Assembly: GCA_022819505.1 (NCBI GenBank)
Contig: JAJEHD010000019.1
Coordinates: forward strand, 554,802 to 618,801
Reading direction: 5' to 3'
Length of the DNA stretch: 64,000 nt
Origin: Acidimicrobiia bacterium
Lineage (GTDB): Bacteria > Actinomycetota > Acidimicrobiia > Acidimicrobiales > Aldehydirespiratoraceae
Shown here: positions 1 through 8,369 of the stretch, in pieces
Numbering within the stretch: position 1 is the first letter of the stretch
How the letters are laid out: every line of letters begins with the position of its first letter
Made by a program: the position numbers and the translations under genes
The notes under the pieces: model-generated
Told to the model about the DNA's origin: nothing
The model's database searches: none
The model's input: only the letters and a program-made list of their open reading frames with translations

Positions 1-131
1 TCTCGGGCGGACTCAGTGCGGGCGTGGCACGCCACGACCTCGGCCACACCCGATCGTCGGGCCGCGGCCGCCAGCTCGCCTCCCCACCAGCCGAGCCCGA
101 CCAGGCCCAGCCGAACCTTCCTATCGCTCAT
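1..131 (-). CDS. Gfo/Idh/MocA-family oxidoreductase, N-terminal fragment (cut by window edge)
   Basis: Only the first 43 codons are in the window; the gene runs off the left edge. The visible peptide begins MSDRKVRLGLVGLGWWGG and continues as a typical Rossmann beta-alpha-beta start, with the GxGxxG-like motif at residues 11-16. That is the NAD(P)-binding start of the Gfo/Idh/MocA family (sugar, inositol and related dehydrogenases). The ATG at 131-129 is preceded by AGGTGAG at 140-134, a good ribosome-binding site. An ATG at 150 lies in another frame and soon meets a stop. It lies 35 nt downstream of the M24 gene and is probably its operon partner. Substrate unknown; three full-length family members lie elsewhere in the window. 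Confidence 0.8.
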   Translation of the reverse strand, partial: MSDRKVRLGLVGLGWWGGELAAAARRSGVAEVVACHARTESAR

Positions 132-166
132 TGCTCACCTCTTTGCTCATTCCTGGCCGCGGTCTT

Positions 167-1405
167 TCACAGCAGCAGCCTCTCCTCGTACTCGACCCTC
201 GACAGCACCCGGGGCTCGCCCTCGGTGACCAGCACCATGTCCTCGATCCGCACGCCGCCCCCGCCACCGACGTCGGGCACCCACACCAGCGGCTCGACCG
301 CGAACACCATGTTGGGCTCGAACTCGCACACGGTGGCTCCGGGCATGCTCTCGCCGATATAGGGCGGCTCATTGGCGCCCACCCCGATTCCGTGGCCGAT
401 GAAGAGGCTGAACAGGTGGTCGGCCAGCCCGAACTCGGCGATCTTGGAGACGACCGCCTCAGCCGCATCGGCGTTCGTCAGGCCCGGACGCATCTTGTCG
501 ATGCCGGCTCTGAGCCCCTCGTAGACCGCGGTGTAGATCTCCCGCTGCTGGCGGCTGGGCCGTCCGATGACCGTGGTGCGGCCGATATCGGCGAAGTAGC
601 CGTTCCACATGGCGCCGATGTCGATGAAGCACAGGTCGTGATTGCGCATCAGCTTGTCGGTGGCCAGCCGGTGCGGGGGCGACATGTGCTCGCCCGAGGC
701 GACGAAGGGGGTGATCACGTGGGCCATCTCACCGCCCAAATGGAACAGCGTCTGCATGGCGTCGCCGGCCACCTCCAGCTCGCGGCGCCCGGCTCGCGTC
801 TCGTCGAGGGCTCGCTGGGTGACGGCGTCGCCGATGGCGCAGGCCTCCTCGATGATGGCGATCTCCACATCGGTCTTGATGAGCCGGGCCCGCTGCATGA
901 TGGTGTCGCCGTCTATCACCTCGACCTCGGGAAGGTGAGTCCTCAGCGCCTCGATGAACGAGACGCTGGCCGCGTCCACACCCAGCCTCCCACCATCGAG
1001 GCCCCGCGCCGCCAGGATGGGGCGCAGGATGCTTCGCACGAAGCCGTCGACAAGCTCCGCCTGCTCCATGATGGGGATGGCGTGGGCCTCCGCGATCCAG
1101 TCCATTCCGGCCCGGGCCTTGTCGATCTCTCCGCCTGAGCAGAGCAGCACTGGATCGGCGCCGGGTTGCAGTAGCGCGCCGTTGAGCGCCATGGTCTTGC
1201 CTGCGATCAACTGTGCCCGCAACGAGGTGAGGTACCGGACGTTCTCGTCCTTCCACACCATCAGCCCGTCCGCGCCGGCCGCGGCCAACTCCCGCTGGGC
1301 GGCAGCGATCCGGTCGCGCCGCAGCCGGGCCATGTCGTAGCGATCCTCCCAGTCCACCGCGAAGGGGCCCTTGGCGTAGCCCCCCAGCGAGCCGGTCGTG
1401 CTCAC
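167..1405 (-). CDS. M24-family (creatinase/Xaa-Pro peptidase fold) metallohydrolase
   Basis: 412 residues: an N-terminal creatinase-like domain (about 20-170) and a C-terminal pita-bread domain (about 180-405). All five expected metal ligands are visible: D262 (FIDIG), D273 (ADIGRT), H338 (GHGIG), E371 (AVEP) and E388 (RIEDM), so a dinuclear-metal hydrolase is likely. The family includes aminopeptidase P, prolidase, creatinase and ectoine hydrolase, so the substrate may be a dipeptide or a small amide rather than protein. The start is GTG at 1405, overlapping the TGA of the dehydrogenase gene upstream, so translation is probably coupled. A second, altered M24 protein is encoded in the same run. 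Cytoplasmic; no signal peptide. Confidence 0.85.
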   Translation of the reverse strand: MSTTGSLGGYAKGPFAVDWEDRYDMARLRRDRIAAAQRELAAAGADGLMVWKDENVRYLTSLRAQLIAGKTMALNGALLQPGADPVLLCSGGEIDKARAGMDWIAEAHAIPIMEQAELVDGFVRSILRPILAARGLDGGRLGVDAASVSFIEALRTHLPEVEVIDGDTIMQRARLIKTDVEIAIIEEACAIGDAVTQRALDETRAGRRELEVAGDAMQTLFHLGGEMAHVITPFVASGEHMSPPHRLATDKLMRNHDLCFIDIGAMWNGYFADIGRTTVIGRPSRQQREIYTAVYEGLRAGIDKMRPGLTNADAAEAVVSKIAEFGLADHLFSLFIGHGIGVGANEPPYIGESMPGATVCEFEPNMVFAVEPLVWVPDVGGGGGVRIEDMVLVTEGEPRVLSRVEYEERLLL

Positions 1406-2277
1406 GGCAAGGGCTCGGCGAGGTGCCGGTAGAGCGCTGCGGCGTCGAGGTCGCCCAAACCCCTCTCGGTGGCCGCCCGGTATTGCGGCAGGGCGGCATC
1501 CAGCAGCGGGGTGAGCGCATCCACAGCCCGAGCGTGCGCCGCGATGATCTCGGAGTCCTTCCGGATGATGGCCAGCCGGGCTGAAGGCGGCTCGTATGTG
1601 CCGGAGACCATCATCGGCCCCCTGATGTCGAAGATCTTCGACGATCCGACACCCGCGCCGATCACCTCCTGGACCACCTCGGGATCCAGGCCGCTGGCCG
1701 CGCCGAGCCGGTGAGCCTCGGCCGCGGCGAGCGTGTGCACCGACACCAGCAGGTTGGCCACGAACTTCATCCGCGAGCCGTTGCCGAACTCGCCGAGGTA
1801 GAAGGTCCGCCGGCCGATGTGGCCCAGGACCGGCTCAGCCACCGCGAACGCGTCCGGATCACCGCTGGCGTAGACGATCAGGGTGGCGTCAGCAGCCTGC
1901 AGGCCCGTGCCGCTGAGGGGTGCGTCGAGCACTGCCGCGCCGGCGGCCTCCAGTTCCGTCCTCGCCTCCTGCTTGGCCTCGATCCCGAAGGTGCCGGTCT
2001 CCACCACCACGAGCCCCGCCTTTCGGGCCGAAGCCACCGCCCGGCTGGCTTCACGAAGCGACTCGACGGACGGCAGGGAGAACACGACCACGTCCGCCTC
2101 GGCGGCCAACTCGGACGGCGAGGAGACCGGGCGGACGCCGCATCCGGCGGCGCGGTCCGGGTCGATGTCGAAGCCGACGACGTCGTGGCCCGCGGCCCGG
2201 ATGTGCCTGGCCATCGCCCCGCCCATCACCCCGAGGCCCACGACCCCGACGACGGGCGCAGACCCGGTGTCAGCCAT
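1402..2277 (-). CDS. 3-hydroxyisobutyrate dehydrogenase-family (beta-hydroxyacid) NAD(P) oxidoreductase
   Basis: 291 residues, normal length for the beta-hydroxyacid dehydrogenase family. An N-terminal Rossmann domain carries GLGVMG (14-19). The substrate-binding motif DAPLSG is at 118-123, and the catalytic lysine is K171 in NGSRMKFVANLL. These enzymes oxidise 3-hydroxyisobutyrate, tartronate semialdehyde and related hydroxy acids or the reverse; the exact substrate cannot be read here. The ATG at 2277 lies inside the end of the PEP-utilising gene (8 nt overlap) and the stop overlaps the following M24 start, so the three are translationally coupled. A paralogue is at 37627-38499. Confidence 0.85.
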   Translation of the reverse strand: MADTGSAPVVGVVGLGVMGGAMARHIRAAGHDVVGFDIDPDRAAGCGVRPVSSPSELAAEADVVVFSLPSVESLREASRAVASARKAGLVVVETGTFGIEAKQEARTELEAAGAAVLDAPLSGTGLQAADATLIVYASGDPDAFAVAEPVLGHIGRRTFYLGEFGNGSRMKFVANLLVSVHTLAAAEAHRLGAASGLDPEVVQEVIGAGVGSSKIFDIRGPMMVSGTYEPPSARLAIIRKDSEIIAAHARAVDALTPLLDAALPQYRAATERGLGDLDAAALYRHLAEPLP

Positions 2278-3895
2278 CGTTTGGGAGGATGGCGACCCGG
2301 CCGGCGTCGCCGTCGAGCATGCCGAGGCGGGAGCCGCTCCGCACGATGTCGCCGATCGGGCAGTCGACCACGGCCGGCACGGTCAGGGAACGGGCCACCT
2401 CGAACAGGTGGGCCGTGGGTGCGCCGCCCAGCGAGACGATTCCCGCAGCGTCGAAGAGGAGCGGCGAGAAGTTGGCCAGCGGGTACTGGGTGACGATGAT
2501 GTCGCGGGGGCGCACGTGCTCGGTCTGCTTGGAGTGCTCCACCCAGACGAGGCGTCCGGCCCCCACTCCCGAAGAGCTTCCACGGCCTGCATGGATCTCG
2601 CCCTGCAGCGCGGCCACCCCGGCGAGGACCGGTTCCCACCGGTCAAGCCCCTGCCGGCCCACGGGGCGGGTGTGATCGATCAGGCGAAGGGCCATGCCCA
2701 ACAGCCGGGCGCCAAGATCCTCGTCGGCGGGTGCCAGCGACCGGAGGGCCTCTATCGACTCGTTGGGCCGGTCGCTGCGCATGCGCCGCAGCACGAGCAT
2801 GGCTCGCGCCTGCGCCTCTTCGGCGGCCTCCGGAGCCACACCCCACGCTTGGGCCACGAGGCGGCGGGCGAGGGCTCGGGCCATGTCGGCCAGTTCGTCG
2901 ACGGTGACCTCTGCCCTAGGTGCGACCGGCTCGAGGCGGCGACCCATCCCCGGCAGCCAGCTCAGCACCAGTTCCTCGCCCCACGAGCCCGGGTAGTCGC
3001 GGGCCAGTCTCACGAAGTCGAGGGCGAAGCGATGGCCGAGCGCGGCGGGCACCTGGAAGCTCTCCTCAGCGGAGCCGGCCCGGGACCGCTGCACCTGCAG
3101 GAGCAGCGGCTCGCCGTCGAGCATCACCCACTCGATCAGGTTGCAGCCGAGCTGCCGGCGGGCGTCCAGCGCCAGATCGGCCACCGACCGCAGCGCCCCG
3201 GCGCCCATCAGCTCCAACGCGTCGTGGCCGGAGACCTCGCCTCCGGACACCTCGGCCCGGCTGCCTGAGGACCATCCGGCCATCAGGTCGCGCGGTGATC
3301 CCTTGACCGCGTCGATCCTCACCGACCCGTCGGGGAACGTCAGGGCCGCCCCGCCGAAATCCGGGGCTATCTCGGGCTGGACCACCAAGCCCATCGGAGC
3401 ATCGACGGGCTCGATGCTGGCGGCCTCGTAACGCTCCAGCGCTTCCAGCGAGTAGCACGAGGCCCAGACGCTCCTGGCCGCCTTGCCTACCTCGTCGCGG
3501 CGCACCTCGGGCACCGAGGTGAAGGCACCGGACCACTCCCCCGCGCCCTCCAGAACGCTCGACGAGCGCACGATGAGCGGCTCTGGAAGTTCCCGTGCGG
3601 CCTCGGCCAGGGCGTCGAACAGCTCGCGGCCGAGGTCACACCCGATGATGGCCATCCGGGCGCCGCCCGAACCGCGGCCGGCCATCTGGGCCTCCGCCAA
3701 TTCGAGCGCGGGCGCGGAGGCTGCCGGCGACACGACGAAGCCGTCGGGCACGGGCAGGCCCGCAGCCTTGGCCTGGGCCAGCCCGGCGCCCTTGGCACCC
3801 GCGGCGGCAACGTCACACGCCGCGGGGTCGTCGATCCGCAGGACCAGAGGAGCGCCTCGGGAGTTGCTCTTCTGCGACGGCACGGGTGCGCTCAC
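2270..3895 (-). CDS. PEP-utilising / pyruvate-phosphate-dikinase-like phosphotransferase
   Basis: 541 residues. The N-terminal ATP-grasp part resembles PEP synthase: K35 in the glycine/lysine segment, RSSS at 110-113, IEWV with E255, and LLLQVQR at 264-270. The C-terminal mobile domain has the phosphoryl-carrier histidine H496 in a GGAPTAH context, followed by the usual VPAV segment. The protein lacks a PEP/pyruvate TIM barrel, so it should use ATP to phosphorylate H496 and pass phosphate to a small molecule, as rifampin phosphotransferase and phenylphosphate synthase do. It is shorter than the roughly 865-residue rifampin enzymes. The acceptor is unknown; the setting among catabolic genes argues for a pathway metabolite. 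Start GTG at 3895. Confidence 0.75.
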   Translation of the reverse strand: MSAPVPSQKSNSRGAPLVLRIDDPAACDVAAAGAKGAGLAQAKAAGLPVPDGFVVSPAASAPALELAEAQMAGRGSGGARMAIIGCDLGRELFDALAEAARELPEPLIVRSSSVLEGAGEWSGAFTSVPEVRRDEVGKAARSVWASCYSLEALERYEAASIEPVDAPMGLVVQPEIAPDFGGAALTFPDGSVRIDAVKGSPRDLMAGWSSGSRAEVSGGEVSGHDALELMGAGALRSVADLALDARRQLGCNLIEWVMLDGEPLLLQVQRSRAGSAEESFQVPAALGHRFALDFVRLARDYPGSWGEELVLSWLPGMGRRLEPVAPRAEVTVDELADMARALARRLVAQAWGVAPEAAEEAQARAMLVLRRMRSDRPNESIEALRSLAPADEDLGARLLGMALRLIDHTRPVGRQGLDRWEPVLAGVAALQGEIHAGRGSSSGVGAGRLVWVEHSKQTEHVRPRDIIVTQYPLANFSPLLFDAAGIVSLGGAPTAHLFEVARSLTVPAVVDCPIGDIVRSGSRLGMLDGDAGRVAILPNDG

Positions 3896-3923
3896 CCGGC
3901 GCCGGTGAGCCGGACGGCGCCGG

Positions 3924-5162
3924 TCACCCGGCGCAGGTGATCTCGTCGAGGGGGAAGGTGGAGATCAGCTCAACGCCAGTCTCGTTCACGATCAGCATCT
4001 CCTCGAGGCGCACGCCGAACTCGTGGAGCTTGCCGTGCTGGGTCTCGAGCGCGAACACCATTCCCGGCTGAATCTCCTGGGGGTGGTCCAGCGACCAGAT
4101 GCGCGAGATCACCGGCTGGTCGTACTGGGCCAGACCGAGACCGTGGCCCCAGAGGTTGGCCGCAGCCTCGTCCTCCTCCTCGTAGCCCCAGATCTCCTTG
4201 GCCGAGGGCCACACCGCGGCGATGTCGGCGGTGGTGACGCCGGGCCGGGTGGCCTCGATGGAGTCCTGCAGCCACTTGTTGGCCAGGTCGTAGTACTGCT
4301 TCTGCTCGTCCGTGGGCGTACCGCCCACGCAGTAGGTGCGGTACACGCACGACTTGAAGCCGTTCCAGGTGAGCGCGGCCAGATCGATGATGACCAGGTC
4401 GCCGGGCCGGATGATGCGGTCGCCGTGGTTGCGCCAGTTGGGCCAGGCGTTGGGGCCGGACGAGACGATGACGTCCTCGACGTTCTCCATGCCCGGGATG
4501 CTGTACAGGTACTCCATCCCGAAGGCGGTGACCTCGTTCTCGGTGAGTCCGGGCTTCAGGAACTGCGAGAACTCGTAGTGGGTCACGTCGCAGATCGACC
4601 CGACGATGCGCATGGCCTTCTGCTCGTTGGGGCTCTTGATGGAGCGGGCCTCCATCATCGGGGTCATGCCGTCCACCCAGTTGATACTGCGCTCCTCGAA
4701 GGCCCGGATCATGTTGAGGTCCATGAAGTCCACGCCGAGGGGCTGGTCCGATACCCCGGCATCCTCGAGGTCGTTCATGAGGGCGGAGGTGAACTTCTGG
4801 ACCTGCGCGGTTGATGCCGGCCCGGCCGCGCCCTTGATCCAGGCATAGGAGTAGCGGACGTTCTCCTTGGGGATCCACGGCGAGTGCTCGCGGATGTGGT
4901 AGCCGATGTCGCCCTGCTCGTACAGGATCGGCTCCTTGCCCTCTATCAGCACCGCGTAGCGCAGACCGGGCTTGAGCTGGTTCCAGCCCGGCGTCATGGT
5001 GGACGTGACGTACCGGATGTTCTCGTCGTACATGAGCAGCATCGCGCCGAGGCCGTGGCGCTGCATGGCCTCCCGGGCCCGGCGCAGGCGCCACTCGCGC
5101 ACCTCCTGCCAGTTGATCCCTTCCCGCCAATCGGTCCCGAGAACTCCGAATGCTTCCTTCAC
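3924..5162 (-). CDS. M24-family protein with an altered metal site
   Basis: 412 residues with the same two-domain creatinase/pita-bread architecture as the protein at 167-1405. Four metal-ligand positions are kept: D260 (VIIDLA), H340 (WGHGLG), E373 (ALETQ) and E387 (VRLEEM). The second aspartate, ADIGRT in the paralogue, reads SCVYRT here, so it is C272. Metal-free or single-metal catalysis, as in creatinase, is therefore possible; peptidase activity should not be assumed. GTG start at 5162 with AAGGAG about 7 nt upstream. It lies 28 nt upstream of the PEP-utilising gene and 72 nt after the DRE-TIM gene, probably in one transcript. Confidence 0.82.
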   Translation of the reverse strand: MKEAFGVLGTDWREGINWQEVREWRLRRAREAMQRHGLGAMLLMYDENIRYVTSTMTPGWNQLKPGLRYAVLIEGKEPILYEQGDIGYHIREHSPWIPKENVRYSYAWIKGAAGPASTAQVQKFTSALMNDLEDAGVSDQPLGVDFMDLNMIRAFEERSINWVDGMTPMMEARSIKSPNEQKAMRIVGSICDVTHYEFSQFLKPGLTENEVTAFGMEYLYSIPGMENVEDVIVSSGPNAWPNWRNHGDRIIRPGDLVIIDLAALTWNGFKSCVYRTYCVGGTPTDEQKQYYDLANKWLQDSIEATRPGVTTADIAAVWPSAKEIWGYEEEDEAAANLWGHGLGLAQYDQPVISRIWSLDHPQEIQPGMVFALETQHGKLHEFGVRLEEMLIVNETGVELISTFPLDEITCAG

Positions 5163-5234
5163 TGTTGCTCCTTGCTGCTCCCGGTCAGGGGGCGGCTTTG
5201 TCGGGCCGGGCTGCGCCGCTCGAAGCGACGCCTC

Positions 5235-6458
5235 CTAGCTGATGACCTTGCGGGCGCACTCGACGAACTCGTCGTTGGTGAGCAGCCCCTTCTTCTGTAG
5301 CGACTTGGCCTTGACGATCCCGAGAATCTCCAGGATCTCGTCCTCGCTGGCGGACATGTCGTTGCCCTCGAGCCACACCCGGATGGAGTCGACGCCCGAG
5401 CCCTTGCCCAGCACGATCTCGGGGGCGGCCTGGCCGACCAGTTCGGGACGGAACGGGAAGGCCTCGGTCACCTCGTCGCCGACGTTGCGGACCCAGGTCG
5501 CGATGATGCCGGACTCGACGTTGAACAGCCGTTCCCCGACCACGGGGCGGTTGCCGGGCTGCGCGACCCCGGCCATGGCCAGCACCTCCCGGGAGATGTC
5601 GGTGAAGTGCTCCGTCTTGATGCCGGTGTCGAGCCCGTACATGGTGAGCAGGGCCAGGATTGTCTCTTCGGTGGGCGTGTTGCCCGAGCGCTCGCCGAGC
5701 CCGGTCACGGTGGTCTGGATGACCTCGACGCCCTCGGTCACGGCCAGGATCGTGTTGGCGACGCCCATGCCGAAGTCCATGTGGAAGTGGGTCTCCATGG
5801 GCACGCCGAGGCGGTCGCGGGTCTGTCGCACGAAGTAGGCGACCGCGTGGGGCGACAGCACTCCGAAGGTGTCGACGAGGGCCACGGCGTCGACGTAGCC
5901 GTCGGTGGCGACCCTCTCCATCATGTCGAGGTACTCGCCGATGTCGGCCCGGGTGGCGTCGATGGGGAAGAACGTCACCTTCAAGCCGTGGTCGCGAGCG
6001 AAGTTGGTGGCCTCGATGGAGGCCTCGAGCGCCCGCTCCACCGGCCAGCGGTAGCCCTTCTGGATCAGGTGATGGCTGGACGGCACCTCCATGACGACGC
6101 CGGTGGCGCCGCAGTCGATTGCCAGCTTCACATCGTCGACCATGCAACGGGAGAACGCATAGACCTCGGAGTCGAACCCGGCCGCCGCGATCCGGCGGAC
6201 AGCCTCCTCGTCAGCGGGTGACACCGCGGGCAGGCCGGCCTCTATGCGATGGATCCCCGCGTTGTTGAGCAGCTCGGCGATGCGCAGCTTCTCGTCGGCG
6301 GTGAACTCCACGCCGGCCTGCTGCTCACCGTCGCGCAAGGTGACGTCGTGCACCTTGAGGGTCTCCGGGAGGTGCATCTCTCCGGTGGCCTCGGGCAGGT
6401 AGTTCCATGGGCTGGAGAACCACCTGTCGGTGATCCACGGGGTCGTCGACGAACTCAT
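5235..6458 (-). CDS. DRE-TIM metallolyase (2-isopropylmalate / citramalate / homocitrate synthase-like)
   Basis: 407 residues. The TIM barrel starts with DVTLRDGEQ (38-46), which gives the catalytic R42 and the metal-binding D43. H224 and H226 in HFHMDFG are further metal ligands, and GLGERSGN is at 253-260. This pattern is the Claisen-condensing or HMG-CoA-lyase-like superfamily, joining an acyl-CoA to a 2-oxo acid or cleaving the product. After the barrel there is only a short helical tail, with no LeuA regulatory domain, so leucine-type feedback is not expected. ATG at 6458 with AGGAGG 5 nt upstream. It is the first gene of the left minus-strand run, and the palindromic operator lies about 30 nt upstream. 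Confidence 0.8.
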   Translation of the reverse strand: MSSSTTPWITDRWFSSPWNYLPEATGEMHLPETLKVHDVTLRDGEQQAGVEFTADEKLRIAELLNNAGIHRIEAGLPAVSPADEEAVRRIAAAGFDSEVYAFSRCMVDDVKLAIDCGATGVVMEVPSSHHLIQKGYRWPVERALEASIEATNFARDHGLKVTFFPIDATRADIGEYLDMMERVATDGYVDAVALVDTFGVLSPHAVAYFVRQTRDRLGVPMETHFHMDFGMGVANTILAVTEGVEVIQTTVTGLGERSGNTPTEETILALLTMYGLDTGIKTEHFTDISREVLAMAGVAQPGNRPVVGERLFNVESGIIATWVRNVGDEVTEAFPFRPELVGQAAPEIVLGKGSGVDSIRVWLEGNDMSASEDEILEILGIVKAKSLQKKGLLTNDEFVECARKVIS

Positions 6459-6487
6459 CTCGCCTCCTCAGCGTAGCTGCGCCGCAG

Positions 6488-6506
6488 ATCATATATTATG
6501 TCAGGT
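6488..6506. promoter_or_regulatory. Putative regulon operator, site 1 (one strong half)
   Basis: The left half-site ATCATATA is perfect; the right half keeps only TG. It lies in an AT-rich island in an otherwise GC-rich 92-nt gap, 30 nt upstream of the DRE-TIM gene start on the minus strand. The assignment rests on similarity to the better palindromes at 36463, 45503 and 50502. Confidence 0.45.
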
Positions 6507-6550
6507 CTCCCATCAACGCGGGCTCTCGCAATCAGACGGCGGGCTGACGT

Positions 6551-7603
6551 CTACAGGTTGAACAGGCGAGCTGCGTTGGAGCCCTTGATTGCGGCCCGCT
6601 CGGGCTCGGTCAGGCCCTCGACGCGGTCGATCAGCCCGACCGGGTCTGCCTCGCCCATGTCAAACGGGAAGTCGGTCCCCATCATGACCCGGTCCGAGCC
6701 CACCACCTCGATCAGGTGCCGCACGTACTGGGGCTGGAACACCATGGTGTCGTAGTAGAGGCGCTTGAAGTAGTGGCTGGGCGGCCGGTCCGGGATGCGG
6801 GTGCGGGTTTCGGGACGGACCTCCCAGGTGTGGTCGGCGCGGGCCGCGTAGAACGGCACGTACCCGCCGCCGTGCAACAGCACCAGCTTCAGATCGGGCA
6901 GCTCCTCGAACAGCCCCGAGAAGACCATCCGGTGCACCGCGACCGTTGTCTCCAGCGGATTGCCGATGCAGTTGACGAAGAAGTACTCGTCGAGGCGGTG
7001 GCTCTCCTCATAGCCGTTGGGATGCAGGATGACCGGCACGCCCTTGGCCGCGGCCGCCTGCCAGAAGGGCCGGAAGCGAGGCTCGTCGAGGTTGTGGCCG
7101 TCGACGGTGCCGCCGATCTGCAGTCCCTTGAAGCCGAGCTCGTCGACAGCCCGGTCCATCTCCGCGATGGCCGCGTCCACGTCCTGCAGCGGAACGGTGG
7201 CGCCTACGGCCGCGAACCGGCCGCCGAAGTCCGCAACCGCCTGGGCCAGGGTGTCGTTCTGCACCCTTGCCGACTCGGCGGCGACCGCCGTCGGCAGCCA
7301 GTAGCCGTACTGGGACACGAATGTGGCCAGGCCCTGGACATCGACGCCCATGGCGTCCATCGGTTCGATCCGGGCCTCCGGGTCGTGCAGCTGTGCCGAG
7401 ATCGACGGGATCATCGTGGCGTTGTGGTCCCGGGAGCTCTGGTTCATGAAATAGACGTAGGGCTCGTAGGCCGGCCGGCGGTGGGCAGCCAGCAGCGGCT
7501 CGCACTCCGCTACCGCCAGGTGGCAGTGAATGTCGATGGTGCGGGCCCGCTCCGCCCCGCCCGAAGCGCCGCTCGCGGGCGCGGCAGAGCCATTGGGTGC
7601 CAT
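6551..7603 (-). CDS. Amidohydrolase family 2 (ACMSD / gamma-resorcylate decarboxylase-like)
   Basis: 350 residues. The metal ligands of the ACMSD group are present: H26 and H28 in DIHCH, H194 in ILHPNG, and D311 in GTDFPFD; H244 in LLHGGG is the usual catalytic histidine. Members are mostly zinc- or manganese-dependent non-oxidative decarboxylases of aromatic or muconate-semialdehyde acids, and some are hydrolases. The first 20 residues are low-complexity and could be trimmed, but no better start is seen. It follows the GntR regulator by 17 nt and is probably cotranscribed with it. Two paralogues (26971-27984 and 32499-33584) share the same motifs. Confidence 0.82.
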   Translation of the reverse strand: MAPNGSAAPASGASGGAERARTIDIHCHLAVAECEPLLAAHRRPAYEPYVYFMNQSSRDHNATMIPSISAQLHDPEARIEPMDAMGVDVQGLATFVSQYGYWLPTAVAAESARVQNDTLAQAVADFGGRFAAVGATVPLQDVDAAIAEMDRAVDELGFKGLQIGGTVDGHNLDEPRFRPFWQAAAAKGVPVILHPNGYEESHRLDEYFFVNCIGNPLETTVAVHRMVFSGLFEELPDLKLVLLHGGGYVPFYAARADHTWEVRPETRTRIPDRPPSHYFKRLYYDTMVFQPQYVRHLIEVVGSDRVMMGTDFPFDMGEADPVGLIDRVEGLTEPERAAIKGSNAARLFNL

Positions 7604-7620
7604 CCGGTTGCCTCCCTTCC

Positions 7621-8295
7621 TCAGGAGCGCAGGTCGACCTCGAGGACCGACCGCGGGATCTCCAGATGCTCCCTGACCGCCGCAGCGGCGACCTCTGCAT
7701 CGTGGCGAGAGAGAGCCTCGAATATGCGCTGATGGTCGCGGGTGGCCTGCTCACGGGCCCGGGGCCTGGTCTTCAGCGCCATGCTGACGTACATCACCGA
7801 GGTGTCCAGCAGGGTGCGGAGGATTGCCAGCAGTCGGGGTGACCCGGCCGCCTCGTAGATGGTCATGTGGAAGTCGCGGTTGAGCATCACCCAGTCGGCT
7901 GTGGGGTGCGCCGCCTGCATCTGCTCCAGCACGGCGCCGACCCGAGCGAGCTGCTCGGCGGTTATCCGCTCCGCGGCCTTCTCCACCGCCACCACTTCGA
8001 GCACCAGGCGCAACTCGTAGATCTCCTGGAGTTCCTCCTTGCTGATGCGGTGCACGGTGCCGCCCCGATGGGCGTCGAGCTCGACGATGCCCTCCGCGGC
8101 GAGGTCTCGCAGGGCCTCGCGAACAGGGGTGGTGCTGACACTGAGCTGTTCGGCGAGATCGGCCTGCACCAGCCTCGTCCCACCGGGAATGCTCCCATCA
8201 AGGATGCCTTCCCTGAGGGTCTCGCGCACGAACTCGTGGGCAGTCACCCGGGCGCGGGTGTTCTTGTGCGAGACGCTGATGCCTGCGTCGGTCAC
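7621..8295 (-). CDS. GntR-family transcriptional regulator, FCD (FadR) subfamily
   Basis: 224 residues. A winged helix-turn-helix spans about 15-80, with the typical recognition segment LSVSTTPVREALRDLAAEG. An FCD effector domain follows (about 90-215), in which D141, H188 and H210 are candidate metal or ligand residues. FCD regulators are usually repressors released by an organic acid, often a pathway substrate or intermediate. It is the only regulator gene in the window, so it is the natural candidate to bind the repeated palindrome found from 6.5 to 50.5 kb. Its own upstream gap, shared with the divergent dehydrogenase, has no convincing copy. It heads an operon with the amidohydrolase. 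Confidence 0.88.
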   Translation of the reverse strand: MTDAGISVSHKNTRARVTAHEFVRETLREGILDGSIPGGTRLVQADLAEQLSVSTTPVREALRDLAAEGIVELDAHRGGTVHRISKEELQEIYELRLVLEVVAVEKAAERITAEQLARVGAVLEQMQAAHPTADWVMLNRDFHMTIYEAAGSPRLLAILRTLLDTSVMYVSMALKTRPRAREQATRDHQRIFEALSRHDAEVAAAAVREHLEIPRSVLEVDLRS

Positions 8296-8369
8296 GTCCG
8301 CTCCTTATTCAATTGCGCAGGAGGTTGGTCGATAGTATCAGCGGCGATGAAGCCGACGGGGAGACCGGC

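Noticed and set aside
2270..3895. Naming the PEP-utilising protein a rifampin phosphotransferase
   Set aside because: It is over 300 residues shorter and the middle drug-binding region cannot be matched; function left open.
3924..5162. DMSP lyase DddP (an M24-family enzyme)
   Set aside because: DddP keeps the metal aspartates; here one is cysteine, and no diagnostic DddP segment is recognisable.
8296..8369. A copy of the operator palindrome in the GntR/dehydrogenase gap
   Set aside because: GATAGTATCA near 8331 and TTATTCAATT near 8305 do not fit the half-site ATCATRYA well enough; at best autoregulation is undecided.
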